Position numbers and translations under genes: made by a program. DNA of 64,000 nt from Desulfovibrio sp. MES5 (GTDB taxonomy: Bacteria > Desulfobacterota > Desulfovibrionia > Desulfovibrionales > Desulfovibrionaceae), in NCBI RefSeq assembly GCF_002237645.1, contig NZ_MJUZ01000004.1, positions 1 through 64,000 of the forward strand. Direction: 5' to 3'. This document shows, piece after piece, positions 1 to 8,465 of the stretch; within the stretch, counting starts at the first letter, position 1, and every line of letters begins with the position of its first letter. The notes under the pieces were generated by a model. It worked only from the letters and a program-made list of their open reading frames with translations. It was not told the origin of the DNA and ran no database searches.

Positions 1-57
1 GGAGGGACCCTTTTGCAAAAGGGTCCCTCCCCCACGCCCCCACCCCCTAAAACTCTT
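1..57 (+). repeat. T-family hairpin repeat, copy 1 (cut by window start)
   Basis: Begins inside a dispersed repeat whose core is a GC stem GGAGGGACCC / GGGTCCCTCC around the loop TTTTGCAAAA, followed by a C-rich tail ending CCCCCTAAAACTCTT. The same unit recurs at 5871, 15559, 37903 (inverted), 47885 and 51756 (both interrupted). The 5' flank seen in other copies (GAAATGCTTTGTGGGG) lies outside the window. It may act as a transcription terminator, but its conservation beyond the stem points to a mobile repeat family. Confidence 0.85.
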
Positions 58-69
58 AGCGTAGTAGCG

Positions 70-190
70 TTCTTGAGCATTTCGATTCTGAAGTGCTCTG
101 GCGTCTGCACGCAGCCGCCAGTTATGCAGGCGTCAACGCAGTTTTTTGCGTTGGCAAACGCCCTAATGGGCATGGCCGCTCTGCTCTAAG
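70..190 (+). repeat. C-family repeat, single degenerate copy
   Basis: Resembles one unit of the 147-bp tandem array at 25737-26178: a short palindrome (GCATTTCGATTCTGAAGTGC), then TCTGGCG, then a stem of the form CAGGCGT-AACGCAG-T-rich loop-TTGCGTTGGCAAACGCC. No gene is seen in the 1-368 stretch other than this repeat and T copy 1; the ORF opposite thiE that covers it is a shadow. Confidence 0.55.
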
Positions 191-368
191 GTTTTTTGGC
201 CTGAAGCAGGGTCCCCAAAGCGTCTTTCAGTCCGCCATCACAAGATTATCCGCCTTGCCCCGCTGTGCGGCACACCTCGCAGGCGGCAGACGCACGAACA
301 AAGGCGGGACGCCCTGTCAGCAACAGAGCGCCCCGCCTTTCGTAAAGCTGATTACCCTTGAACTTGTC

Positions 369-1016
369 CTAGCCGCGCAAACCCTCGGCCATGGCTTCGC
401 GCACGGCCCTTACGCTGGCGGCGATATCAGGCGCGCCCACCAGTTCGGACACAAGGCAGCAGCAGCGCGCGCCATGGCGCGCCACATCGCCGATATTGCG
501 GGTCTTGATGCCCCCAATGGCCACAAAGGGCAAATCACTATTGGCGGCAATCCAGTCCAGATAGTCAAAGCCCACGGGGGCCACTACGTCTTCCTTGGTT
601 TGCGTGGCAAAGATGGGCCCCACGCCCAGATAGTCCGCCCCAAGACCCCTGGCCGCCAACGCCTGCTCCGGTTCATGCGTGGAAAGGCCGATGATAACGT
701 CCGGCCCCACCAGGCTGCGCACCTCGGGCACAGGCAGATCCTCCTGGCCCACGTGCACGCCGTCAGCTCCGACCAGCATGGCTATGTCAATATGATCATT
801 GACGATAAAGCAGGCTCCGGCCTCCCTGGTCAGGCGGCGCAGCAGGCGGCACTCCTCAAGCATTTCACCGCCCTTGAAGCACTTTTCGCGGTACTGCAAA
901 ATGCGCACGCCAGCCCCCAGCAGGGCTGAGGCCACTTCCTCAAGCGGGCGGCCCAAAGAAAGACGCGAATCCGTGATGGCATATATATCCGTTTCACCGG
1001 GAAGAATTCTGGGCAT
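369..1016 (-). CDS. thiE: Thiamine-phosphate synthase
   Basis: Cytoplasmic TIM-barrel enzyme that joins HMP-pyrophosphate and thiazole phosphate to make thiamine monophosphate. The 215-residue length is normal for ThiE. Family motifs are visible: QYREK near residue 41, the phosphate and Mg ligands in FIVNDHIDIA, GVHVGQEDLP, a YLGVGPIFAT stretch and the C-terminal FVAIGGI phosphate-binding loop. An unusual CCC run (ARCCCLVSELVGA) sits where most homologs have a GxxGVAVxSAI loop. The start ATG lies 11 bp after the stop of the upstream DUF362 gene, so the two are probably cotranscribed. No TPP riboswitch is seen upstream of the pair. Confidence 0.93.
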   Translation of the reverse strand: MPRILPGETDIYAITDSRLSLGRPLEEVASALLGAGVRILQYREKCFKGGEMLEECRLLRRLTREAGACFIVNDHIDIAMLVGADGVHVGQEDLPVPEVRSLVGPDVIIGLSTHEPEQALAARGLGADYLGVGPIFATQTKEDVVAPVGFDYLDWIAANSDLPFVAIGGIKTRNIGDVARHGARCCCLVSELVGAPDIAASVRAVREAMAEGLRG

Positions 1017-1027
1017 GTTCGGCTCCC

Positions 1028-2023
1028 TTATTTTTTTACGGCTGCGAGGACGCGGCGTATGCAGCTCTGCACAAAACGCGCGGGATGAAAGGACGTGTGG
1101 GAGAGTTCTTTGGGCAGCTCAAAACCGCGCGCGTCGAAATTTTCGGGCCGCAGCAGGGGAAAGGTCACTTCCGTGCCCGACGCGGCGCTGCCCTGCGCCT
1201 TGCGGCGCGCCAGGGCGGCTCCAAGAGGCACGGCCTCTGGCGCAAGCCCGAAGACGGCGTACAGGGCTTCATCCAGGGTCACGGCCGAAGCGCTGGCCCC
1301 CATCAAATGCAGCACAAAAGGCTTGCCGCCGGACGGCCCGGTGACATGCATGGCCACGCCGCCATCAGCCAGAGCCGCCACTGGCGGCAAAACGGCCCAC
1401 AAAGCGGCCAGGCAGTCCGCAAAATACGTAGGGTCGCGCCCCTCGCGGGCATGGGCCACAGCCTTGTGCAGCCCGGTCACGCAGCCAAAACAGTTCTTGA
1501 CCGCCAGGGTAAGCAGCATCTGGCTGTGCGCCTTGACCCGCGGCAGAGAAAGAATGAAGTCGCACTCCTGCACGGCGCGCGCCACATGAAAGCGCGTCGC
1601 GCCCTTGCCGGGATGCGCTGACCGGGAGCCTTGCGGCAGGGGCAGCGTTATGGGCACGGGTCTGTCAAGTTCGCGAACCTCGAGGCCCAAGGGCCGCAGG
1701 GCGCTCTCAAGCCCAATGGCGCGCGCCACTGACCTCGCACGGCCAAACCCCGGCGAATCCGCCACGGCCATCTGCGCGCCGTGGTCGCGCAGCCAGCGGC
1801 AGACGGCGGCCACCACCCCCGGCGAGGTGCACGCCAGCGGCCTGCCCATGAGCAGATTGGGCTTCACAAGCACCTTGGTTCCAACCTTGAGGGAGCAGGA
1901 CTGCGCAATGCGGGCTGCGTCCAGCACTTCTCCCACCAGCTGGTCAAGGGAGCGGCGGTCGTAACCTTCGCAACGGGCAAGGGCCACAGGCACGGCATGG
2001 GCTGAAACTGACGGTTTTTCCAT
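1028..2023 (-). CDS. DUF362 domain protein
   Basis: A 331-residue protein of the DUF362 family, whose biochemical role is not established. Family features include VKPNLLM near the N-terminus, VGTKVLVKPN, a FILSLPRVKAHSQMLLTLAVKN block and ALADGGVAMHVTGPSGG. No 2x[4Fe-4S] ferredoxin domain is attached, unlike many DUF362 proteins. I chose the ATG giving MEKPSVSAHAV because similarity begins there; an upstream in-frame start at 2176 would add 51 low-quality residues. Neither start has a strong Shine-Dalgarno. First gene of a probable operon with thiE. Confidence 0.8.
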   Translation of the reverse strand: MEKPSVSAHAVPVALARCEGYDRRSLDQLVGEVLDAARIAQSCSLKVGTKVLVKPNLLMGRPLACTSPGVVAAVCRWLRDHGAQMAVADSPGFGRARSVARAIGLESALRPLGLEVRELDRPVPITLPLPQGSRSAHPGKGATRFHVARAVQECDFILSLPRVKAHSQMLLTLAVKNCFGCVTGLHKAVAHAREGRDPTYFADCLAALWAVLPPVAALADGGVAMHVTGPSGGKPFVLHLMGASASAVTLDEALYAVFGLAPEAVPLGAALARRKAQGSAASGTEVTFPLLRPENFDARGFELPKELSHTSFHPARFVQSCIRRVLAAVKK

Positions 2024-2431
2024 TGGCCGAATATGCCGCTGAGCGGTCGCCTTGTCCAGCCCCGGCCTCGCCCAAATACCTGCGCCAGCCCTGCAAACCG
2101 CTATTCCGCCCGATTTTTTTCGCATGGGTATGCCTCGCGCGGCTCTTTTTTGCGGCAGGCCCCCCCGCGTGACCACGCGGGCCGTTCACGAGCCCGCAAC
2201 AACAACGCCGCGTCAGAAGTGGCGTGGTGCGAATACCGCCGCGTCAGGGGCGGCGTGGGGCAAAGGCCGCCGGGCTTCTGCCCCCCTTGCGCTCTTTTCA
2301 AAGTCTGGATCTTGGCGTATGCATTCAGAACGGTGTGATAGCAACGCTGTCACGCCATTTTCCTCAGCCCACGGGAGAAATCCCCATTCGGGCAGCGACT
2401 AAAAATCCGGCATATCCCCTTGAGGTTGTTC

Positions 2432-5344
2432 ATGCACTCCATATCCCGTTTTCTTGCCTTCTTTCTGTTGATCCTGTGCTGTTTCATGACGGAACAGCGG
2501 GCACTGGCCGCCGACGCGGCCACGCCGCAAGAACCGGCCGCCACCACCGAAAAACCCAAGCAGGACAATGCCGCCCCCACAGGCGGCAGCCCTGCCCGTA
2601 GCGCTGATACAACGCCCGCGCCCGCCGCGCAGCCGGAACCCCCGGTTGCCGTGCCCGTAAGCCCCGAAGGCGTGCCCCCGGCCGCCTCCGCTTCGCCTGT
2701 CGCGCCCCCGGCTGACTCCGGCGCGGCAAGCGCCGCGCCGCAATCGGAAAAGGTGGAAAAGGCAGAAAAGCCGGAAAAAACCGAGAAAAAAGAGCCTGCC
2801 AAACCCAAGGTCGAAAAAAAGGCCCCAGCCAAGCCCAAGTCCGATAAAAAAGAAACCGCCGCGCCCAAGACCGACAAGGGTGAAGACCGCTCTGCCGGAG
2901 CCGACAAAAAAGAAGCCCAGAACGGCGAACCGGCGGCCGAGCCCGAAGAGGAAAAAACAGGCGTGCTGCACGACCCCTGGTCAATGGTCTGGAGCAACCA
3001 GCACAACATGCTTGATGAGGTCAACGCCAAGGCTCTGGCCATGAGCGACTCCTTTGGCGACCGCGCCTTCAACGTGAGCGAAAAGGTGCAGCCCTTTATT
3101 GAAGAGGCGCGCCGCCTGCTTGTGCTGAGCAATACCTACAAAAACTGGCCCAACGCTATGGAGGCCGTCAGCCGCCGTCTGACAGTGACCATCACGGAAG
3201 TGAACAAAATTCTCGCGCCCATGACGGCTGCACGGGGAGAATCGCAGTCCCTGCTTGAGCGCATCAGCTATCTTGCCGACAGCCTGCCCGAAGACCTGCA
3301 CGATGAACGCCTGAGCTCGGAAATGCAGGAATACATCCGCTCGCTCGCCATGACCCGCCTGCGGCTCACTGCGGTGCTGGCCCAGTACGACACGGCACTG
3401 GCCCCTTCGCTGGCCCTGCTCAACCGGCTGGAAAAAACCCGTGAAGAAATCGCCACCCAGCTTCCCGCCCTCTGGAAGGACTATTACCTGCAAAAGCCGG
3501 TTCCCTGGCTCAGCGCATCGGCCTGGACGGATTTTTCCAAGCAGATGACCTATTCCTACCAGGGCATGCTGCTGCGCATCCCCGTTGAAATGCCTATCAC
3601 GCTGGAAACCTGGGGCACGGCCATTCTGCGGTTCTTCGTCTGCCTGCTGTTCACGGGCGTCATTACCGTGATGTTCTCACGCCGCTGGCTCAACGAAAAA
3701 TCCACCCCTGCCGTCAAGCACATCTTTCATGTAAGTCTGCCCTGGCTTTGCGTGGGCCTGGCCCTTCTTGGCAGTTCGCTGTCCGCGTCGGGCGAGTTTT
3801 TCAGGCTGTTTCTGGCATTCGGCAACCTGAGCCTCATCGTGGCCCAGATATATCTGGCCTGGGATCTGCGACGGCTCAAATACCCCGAGGTGCAGCTTGA
3901 ACGCTCGCCCCTCTGGCATCTTATACCGCTGACTCTGTGCGCCTATGTGCTTTTGTACCTGCCGCTGGTCAAGCCGCTGGTGGTTCTCATCTGGATGGCC
4001 CTGCTCATCGTGGACATTGTCCGCATGCGCCGCCGCAAGGAACAGGACCTCGGCCCCCTGCACGCGGAAACGTCGGTGCTGGAAACAGAACCCGTGGTGC
4101 TGTGGATCTGCCTTGTCATGGCCATTTTCGGCCTGCACCTGTACAGTATGGTGCTCTATCTCTGCTTTGTGTCCTGCTCCCTTGCGCTGCAACTGTCGCT
4201 GGGCGGCATGAGCTTTGTGACCACCGTCAGCGAAAAACTGCCCCAGGAGGGCGTACGCGCCGCTCTGGCCCACATGGCCGTGGCCCTGGCCGCTCCCGTG
4301 GTGCTGGTTGTGGCCTTTATGGGCGTCACCCTGTGGGTGGGCACCCTGCCCGGCGGCCTGCCCCTGCTGCAATACTACATTCTGCGGGGCGTCAACGTAG
4401 GGGCCACGCAGTTTAACATATTGCATCTGCTCATGATCGTCAGCGCCTTCTACATCACGCGCACAGCCGTGAGCATGGGCTCGCGCTTTCTCGGCCGCCT
4501 GCCCAAGCAGGGCCTGCAAATAGACGCCACACTCATTCCCCCCATACAGACGGCGTTTTCCTACGCCCTCTGGTGTTTCTTCGGCCTTTTCGTGCTCAAG
4601 GCCCTTGGCATGGAACTCAGCAACCTCGCCATGGTGGCTGGTGGTCTTTCTGTGGGTATCGGTTTTGGCATGCAGACCATCGTCAACAACTTCCTTTCCG
4701 GCCTCATCCTGATTTTCAGCCGCACGCTGCAAGCAGGCGACGTGGTGGAAGTGGGCGGCACACAGGGGCGGGTACGCAAGATCAGCGTGCGCGCCACCAT
4801 GGTGGAAACCTTTGACAATGCCCTGATCATCGTGCCCAACTCGGAATTTGTGGCCAGCCGCCTCATCAACTGGACGCGCAACAGCCGCACTGTGCGCAAG
4901 GAGATCAAGATAGGCGTCGCCTACGGCAGCGACACTGCCGTTGTCATGCGCATTTTGCTGGCCACGGCCAACGCCAACAGCAATGTGCTCAAGTATCCCC
5001 CGCCGTCCGTGAACTTTGCGGACTTTGGCGCCAGCACCCTTGATTTCAGCTTGTCCTTCTGGGTACGCGACTATGACGTGGGCACGTCCACCGCGTCGGA
5101 CATCCGTCTGGAAATAGAAAAAGAGTTCCGCAAGCAACGTATTGAAGTGGCCTTCCCGCAGCTGGATGTCCACATCAAGGATATTGCGCCCCGCCTGAAA
5201 AGCGCCCGCCCGTCATCGGAACAACCGATAAGCAAGCGGCCCACCAGGCGTCCCCGGCGCAGGCCAGCCGCCCCGGCGGGAGCGGAAGGCGCAACGGCCA
5301 AGCCCGAACAGAGCAAGGCTGAGGATGACGAAGACGAATCATAG
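2432..5344 (+). CDS. MscS-family mechanosensitive channel with DUF3772-type N-terminus
   Basis: A 970-residue inner-membrane protein. It starts with a signal-like segment (HSISRFLAFFLLILCCF), then an Ala/Pro/Glu/Lys-rich low-complexity stretch (about residues 30-165), a helical periplasmic region (about 170-370), and many membrane segments from about 390. The MscS pore and beta domain are clear near residues 740-820: AGGLSVGIGFGMQTIVNNF, GDVVEVGGTQGRV, IVPNSEFVASRLINWT. The C-terminus is a basic, Pro/Arg-rich tail. Architecture matches large MscK/MscM-like or DUF3772 channels that release solutes on hypo-osmotic shock. The ATG at 2432 is preferred over TTG 2420 because TGAGG sits 6 bases before it. 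Confidence 0.9.
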   Translation: MHSISRFLAFFLLILCCFMTEQRALAADAATPQEPAATTEKPKQDNAAPTGGSPARSADTTPAPAAQPEPPVAVPVSPEGVPPAASASPVAPPADSGAASAAPQSEKVEKAEKPEKTEKKEPAKPKVEKKAPAKPKSDKKETAAPKTDKGEDRSAGADKKEAQNGEPAAEPEEEKTGVLHDPWSMVWSNQHNMLDEVNAKALAMSDSFGDRAFNVSEKVQPFIEEARRLLVLSNTYKNWPNAMEAVSRRLTVTITEVNKILAPMTAARGESQSLLERISYLADSLPEDLHDERLSSEMQEYIRSLAMTRLRLTAVLAQYDTALAPSLALLNRLEKTREEIATQLPALWKDYYLQKPVPWLSASAWTDFSKQMTYSYQGMLLRIPVEMPITLETWGTAILRFFVCLLFTGVITVMFSRRWLNEKSTPAVKHIFHVSLPWLCVGLALLGSSLSASGEFFRLFLAFGNLSLIVAQIYLAWDLRRLKYPEVQLERSPLWHLIPLTLCAYVLLYLPLVKPLVVLIWMALLIVDIVRMRRRKEQDLGPLHAETSVLETEPVVLWICLVMAIFGLHLYSMVLYLCFVSCSLALQLSLGGMSFVTTVSEKLPQEGVRAALAHMAVALAAPVVLVVAFMGVTLWVGTLPGGLPLLQYYILRGVNVGATQFNILHLLMIVSAFYITRTAVSMGSRFLGRLPKQGLQIDATLIPPIQTAFSYALWCFFGLFVLKALGMELSNLAMVAGGLSVGIGFGMQTIVNNFLSGLILIFSRTLQAGDVVEVGGTQGRVRKISVRATMVETFDNALIIVPNSEFVASRLINWTRNSRTVRKEIKIGVAYGSDTAVVMRILLATANANSNVLKYPPPSVNFADFGASTLDFSLSFWVRDYDVGTSTASDIRLEIEKEFRKQRIEVAFPQLDVHIKDIAPRLKSARPSSEQPISKRPTRRPRRRPAAPAGAEGATAKPEQSKAEDDEDES

Positions 5345-5451
5345 GCAAGGCAGAACGTGCCCGGCCTGGCCCGCCACCGCCCGGGGCCGTTTTGCGTCGC
5401 GGCTGCCGCCCCGCCAGGGCCGCAGCCAAACACAAGGCACAAGGAGAACAT

Positions 5452-5799
5452 ATGATCTATCGCGCTGACGCTCTGGACGGATTTGAAAAAGAAATGTTCG
5501 GCGGTCCCGGAACCACCAAGTTCACCAAGATCGTCAATGAGGACGGCCTCGCCGGCAAGGGACGCCTGTTCAACGTGGTGAACCTCAAGCCCGGCTGCGC
5601 CATTGGCAGCCACAAGCACAATGGCGAACTGGAAATCTACCATGTGCTCAAAGGCCAGGGAACCTATAACGACAACGGCACGTCCGTGCAGGTCAAAGCT
5701 GGCGACGTCACCGTCTGTAACGACGGCGAAGTGCACGGCATCCTCAACAGCGGCACTGAAGATCTGGATATGATCGCCCTTATCCTGTTTACGAAATAG
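5452..5799 (+). CDS. Small cupin-domain protein
   Basis: A 115-residue single-domain cupin. The two cupin motifs are visible: GSHKHNGELEIYHVLKGQG (two His, one Glu and a third His that could bind a metal) and the second motif ending EVHGILNSGTEDLDMIALI. Such proteins bind a metal and act as isomerases, dioxygenases or sugar/ligand sensors; the substrate cannot be told here. AAGGAGA lies 5 bases before the ATG. Stands alone between the channel gene and the convergent aldA; a GCCCGGCA/TGCCGGGC stem-loop follows at 5811-5834. Confidence 0.88.
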   Translation: MIYRADALDGFEKEMFGGPGTTKFTKIVNEDGLAGKGRLFNVVNLKPGCAIGSHKHNGELEIYHVLKGQGTYNDNGTSVQVKAGDVTVCNDGEVHGILNSGTEDLDMIALILFTK

Positions 5800-5810
5800 C
5801 ATCGGACAGC

Positions 5811-5834
5811 GCCCGGCAAACAAGTCTGCCGGGC
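5811..5834 (+). terminator. Stem-loop after the cupin gene
   Basis: Perfect 8-bp stem GCCCGGCA / TGCCGGGC with an 8-base loop, 11 bases after the cupin stop codon. There is no T run, so termination is uncertain. Confidence 0.45.
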
Positions 5835-5870
5835 GTGTCTGCCGGGTGTATGCCGGGGCAAGGTTTCGTT

Positions 5871-5944
5871 GAAATGCTTTGTGGGGGAGGGACCCTTTTG
5901 CAAAAGGGTCTCCTCCCCCACACCCCCACCCCCTAAAACTCTTG
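5871..5944 (+). repeat. T-family hairpin repeat, copy 2
   Basis: Complete copy: GAAATGCTTTGTGGGG flank, GAGGGACCC-TTTTGCAAAA-GGGTCTCCTC stem-loop, C-rich tail and CCCCCTAAAACTCTTGG end. Lies between the convergent cupin and aldA genes. Confidence 0.9.
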
Positions 5945-6037
5945 GTGTATTTTCGTATATGCCAATGAATTTTCTGGTCTGGGGGCAGAGGCAACGTCTT
6001 CAAGTGCATCTTCAATGGCTTCTGCCCAAAGGCTTGA

Positions 6038-6085
6038 ACGCAAAAACACAGAAGAAGCCTTCCGGCTTCTCCTGTGTTTTTGCGT
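6038..6085. terminator. Long perfect stem-loop between cupin and aldA
   Basis: Outer arms ACGCAAAAACACAG and CTGTGTTTTTGCGT pair over 14 bp; the inside pairs again (AAGCC/GGCTT) around TTCC. On the + strand the distal arm ends with a T-rich stretch. Flanking bases (GCCCAAAGGC upstream, GGCTTTTGGCC downstream) extend an imperfect pairing. No coding gene is seen in 5835-6229 apart from this and T copy 2. Confidence 0.55.
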
Positions 6086-6229
6086 CTGCTGTTTTTTCGG
6101 TCTGCTGGCTTTTGGCCGATGGAGTTTTCTACAGCCCGATGCCAGGCGTTACGTGGGCATTTCACCTTGCCGTGCCCAGGCGACTGTTCCGCAGAGATCC
6201 GTTAATTCCTTCCATTCGCAAACTGCTCA

Positions 6230-6377
6230 AGACAGTGTCGTCACGAGATGAATTTTCAGTCATATCAAGGAGAACGAGCCTTTTATGCAGGGGGTGTACT
6301 CTGACGGCACTCGACCGGAATAAAAGGCGAAGTTCGACGCAGAGATAACTGTAAAGGCGCTCGTGACGACACTGTCT
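6230..6377. mobile_element. 148-bp hairpin element with 18-bp terminal inverted repeats (MITE-like)
   Basis: The ends AGACAGTGTCGTCACGAG (6230-6247) and its exact reverse complement (6360-6377) frame an interior that is itself partly self-complementary (GCCTTTTAT / ATAAAAGGC). There is no open reading frame. The right end overlaps the aldA stop codon (6376-6378). No target-site duplication can be shown by eye. It could be a miniature inverted-repeat element or a very long terminator. Confidence 0.65.
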
Positions 6378-7812
6378 AATACTGAATGTAGGCAACGTGG
6401 GTCTGTAGATATTCCATAAGCCCGTGTTTGCCGTCGGCTCCGCCGATGCCGGACTTGCGCCAGCCTGCGTGGAATCCCTGCATGGCCTCGAAGTTTTCGC
6501 GGTTCACGTAGGTTTCGCCAAACTTCAGCTTGTTGACCGCCTCAAGGGCGTTGGAAATGTTGCTCGTGTAAATGGATGAGGTCAGGCCGTATTCGCAATC
6601 ATTGGCAAGTATGATGGCCTCATCCAGTTCGCGGAAGGTCAGCATGGGCAGTACGGGGCCAAACACTTCCTTGCGTACGATCTCCATATCCTGACGGCAG
6701 TTGCGCAGCAGGGTCGGCGTGTAGAAATACCCGTTTCCCTGTGGCGCGCGTGCCCCGCCAGTGACGGTTTCCGCGCCGTCGGCCTGGGCGCGCTTGACCA
6801 TGCCCTCTATCTTTTCAAGGTGCTCGGCGCTGATCTGGCTGCACATGTCGGGCGCGGGATCATCAAAGGGATTGCCCAGACGCACGCTGTTAAAGGCCAC
6901 GGCCAGTTTTTCCGCGAACTGGTCGGCAATGCTCTCATGCACATACAGACGCTCTGCGCAGTTGCACACCTGACCGCTGAAGATGGTGCGCGAGGCAGTA
7001 ACAGCCTTGACGGCCAGATCCAGATCCGCATCCCGGCAAACAATGGCCGGGGCCTTGCCGCCCAGTTCCAACGAAACCTTGGTTACGTTTTCCGCGCTGG
7101 CGGCGATAATGCGTTGTCCGGCCTCCACACTGCCGGTGAGCGAGATCATGTCCGCCTGTGGACTGGACGCCAGGGCTTCGCCCATGCTGCCGCCGCCGCC
7201 CGTGATGATGTTGAGCACGCCCGCGGGCAGATCCACCTCTTGGGCCACCAGCCTGGCAAATTCCATTGTGGTGGCCGGAGCCACGCTGCTGGGTTTGATG
7301 ACGGCGGTGCAGCCCACCAGAAGGGAGGGGGCAACCTTGCGGGCCATGACAAAGAAGGGGAAGTTCCAGGGGCAGATGCCCACCACCACGCCTATGGGCT
7401 GGCGGTACAGCAGGATGTTTTCACGCGGGCGGTCGCTCTGGATGATCTCCCCTTCATAGATGCGCGCCCAACCGGCATAATAATCAAAGTAGTCTGCCGT
7501 AAAATCCACTTCCACCTGCGCCAGGGGGTGGGTCTTGGCCTGCTCCTCAGCGAGGATGCGCCCCAGATCAAGGCGGTGCTTGCGGATGACGGCGGCAAAT
7601 TTTTTCAAATACTCCGCGCGGGCAGCCGAGGTCAGGGCGGCCCAGCCGCTCTGCGCTCTGGTGGCGGCCTCAAGGGCGGCCATGGCGTCCTCGCGCCCGC
7701 CATTGGGAGTATGGGCCATTATTTTTCCGGTTGATGGATTTTCCACTTCTATCATGGCGTCCGACAGACCGGGAACCAGTTTACCGTTGATGAACTGCAA
7801 ATATGTACGCAT
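6376..7812 (-). CDS. aldA: Lactaldehyde/glycolaldehyde dehydrogenase, AldA type
   Basis: NAD-dependent aldehyde dehydrogenase of 478 residues. It follows E. coli AldA along its whole length from memory, including YEGEIIQSDRP, the C-terminal NRENFEAMQGFHAGWRKSG and the end block GKHGLMEYLQT. Catalytic Cys283 sits in SGQVCNCAER and the general-base Glu249 in SLELGGKAP. AldA oxidises L-lactaldehyde to lactate and glycolaldehyde to glycolate in the cytoplasm. The gene is monocistronic and convergent with the cupin gene. A Fur-box-like sequence lies about 105 bp upstream of the start. Confidence 0.92.
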   Translation of the reverse strand: MRTYLQFINGKLVPGLSDAMIEVENPSTGKIMAHTPNGGREDAMAALEAATRAQSGWAALTSAARAEYLKKFAAVIRKHRLDLGRILAEEQAKTHPLAQVEVDFTADYFDYYAGWARIYEGEIIQSDRPRENILLYRQPIGVVVGICPWNFPFFVMARKVAPSLLVGCTAVIKPSSVAPATTMEFARLVAQEVDLPAGVLNIITGGGGSMGEALASSPQADMISLTGSVEAGQRIIAASAENVTKVSLELGGKAPAIVCRDADLDLAVKAVTASRTIFSGQVCNCAERLYVHESIADQFAEKLAVAFNSVRLGNPFDDPAPDMCSQISAEHLEKIEGMVKRAQADGAETVTGGARAPQGNGYFYTPTLLRNCRQDMEIVRKEVFGPVLPMLTFRELDEAIILANDCEYGLTSSIYTSNISNALEAVNKLKFGETYVNRENFEAMQGFHAGWRKSGIGGADGKHGLMEYLQTHVAYIQY

Positions 7813-7918
7813 GTTCGCTCCTTGGTTTGCACCAAGTTAGCCATAAAACAAAAATAAGGTAAAGCCGCCCGCAGACGCCGCAGGCCGCGCCCGTGCATGG
7901 CTCTTGCGCAAAAGTTTT

Positions 7919-7937
7919 CAGAATGATTGTCATTTTC
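7919..7937 (-). promoter_or_regulatory. Candidate Fur box upstream of aldA
   Basis: CAGAATGATTGTCATTTTC; read on the minus strand it matches the classical E. coli 19-bp Fur consensus at 15 of 19 positions. A TTGACT hexamer (minus strand, 7956-7961) lies next to it, as a -35 would, but the -10 is weak. The target could be aldA; whether this organism's Fur uses the E. coli consensus is unknown. Confidence 0.4.
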
Positions 7938-8351
7938 ATTTTTCACAAATATATAAGTCAACCTGTATACCCGTGATGTCCGGCGGAACCTTGCACTGCT
8001 GCGCTCTGGCAAAGGCTCGCCAGCACCATGCCCGGAGCGGTCCGCCGAAATCTTGCCTCCCCGCCGATCAGGGCGCGCCGGCCTCAGATGTGCCAGCACT
8101 GCGACCGCAGACCCGTTGGGGCTCCCATCCTCAGTGCGTCCTTCACGCGCGTGCCTGCACAGGCAGTCAGCGTGCACGTCTTCTCGGGAACATCTTGTAC
8201 GCAGCCGCCAAAGCAATCCACCTGAGATAATTTCTGTGCCACAATATTTTTTCTTCCTGACAACCTGCCGTTTTTAAAAAATATCCTTGCCTGAGCGTAC
8301 GTTTTTTACAGTCACCGCTCCAGACAATTTCCGGTTTTTGATTTTTTGTTA

Positions 8352-8401
8352 TTGACATATGCCACAAATGAGCCTTACTTTGTTTTTGACATATGTCGAC
8401 A
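8352..8401 (+). promoter_or_regulatory. Tandem TTGACATATG motifs (candidate operators or promoter)
   Basis: TTGACATATG occurs at 8352-8361 and again at 8386-8395, 34 bp apart. The second copy is part of a perfect palindrome GACATATGTC, and both copies are followed by C-N-ACAA. They lie 65-115 bp before the Gly-rich repeat protein. TTGACA also matches a -35 hexamer. The spacing of about three helical turns suggests paired regulator binding, possibly by the DUF134 protein encoded next door; this is inference. Confidence 0.45.
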
Positions 8402-8465
8402 ATCGTCATGCGCCCAAGTGTGCATGCAACAAACAACAAACTCACCAACATCAAGGAGATGTTAT

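Larger units (their letters stand above)
7813..8465. other. Divergent intergenic region, aldA / Gly-rich protein
   Basis: About 650 bp with no credible gene. It holds the Fur-like site (7919-7937) and, close to the rightward gene, two TTGACATATG motifs. The interval 7970-8230 is GC-rich with no structure I recognise; 8230-8450 is AT-rich, as expected of a promoter region. Confidence 0.6.

Noticed and set aside
3677..5173. 498-residue minus-strand frame opposite the MscS-type gene
   Set aside because: Shadow; the plus frame carries the MscS signature.
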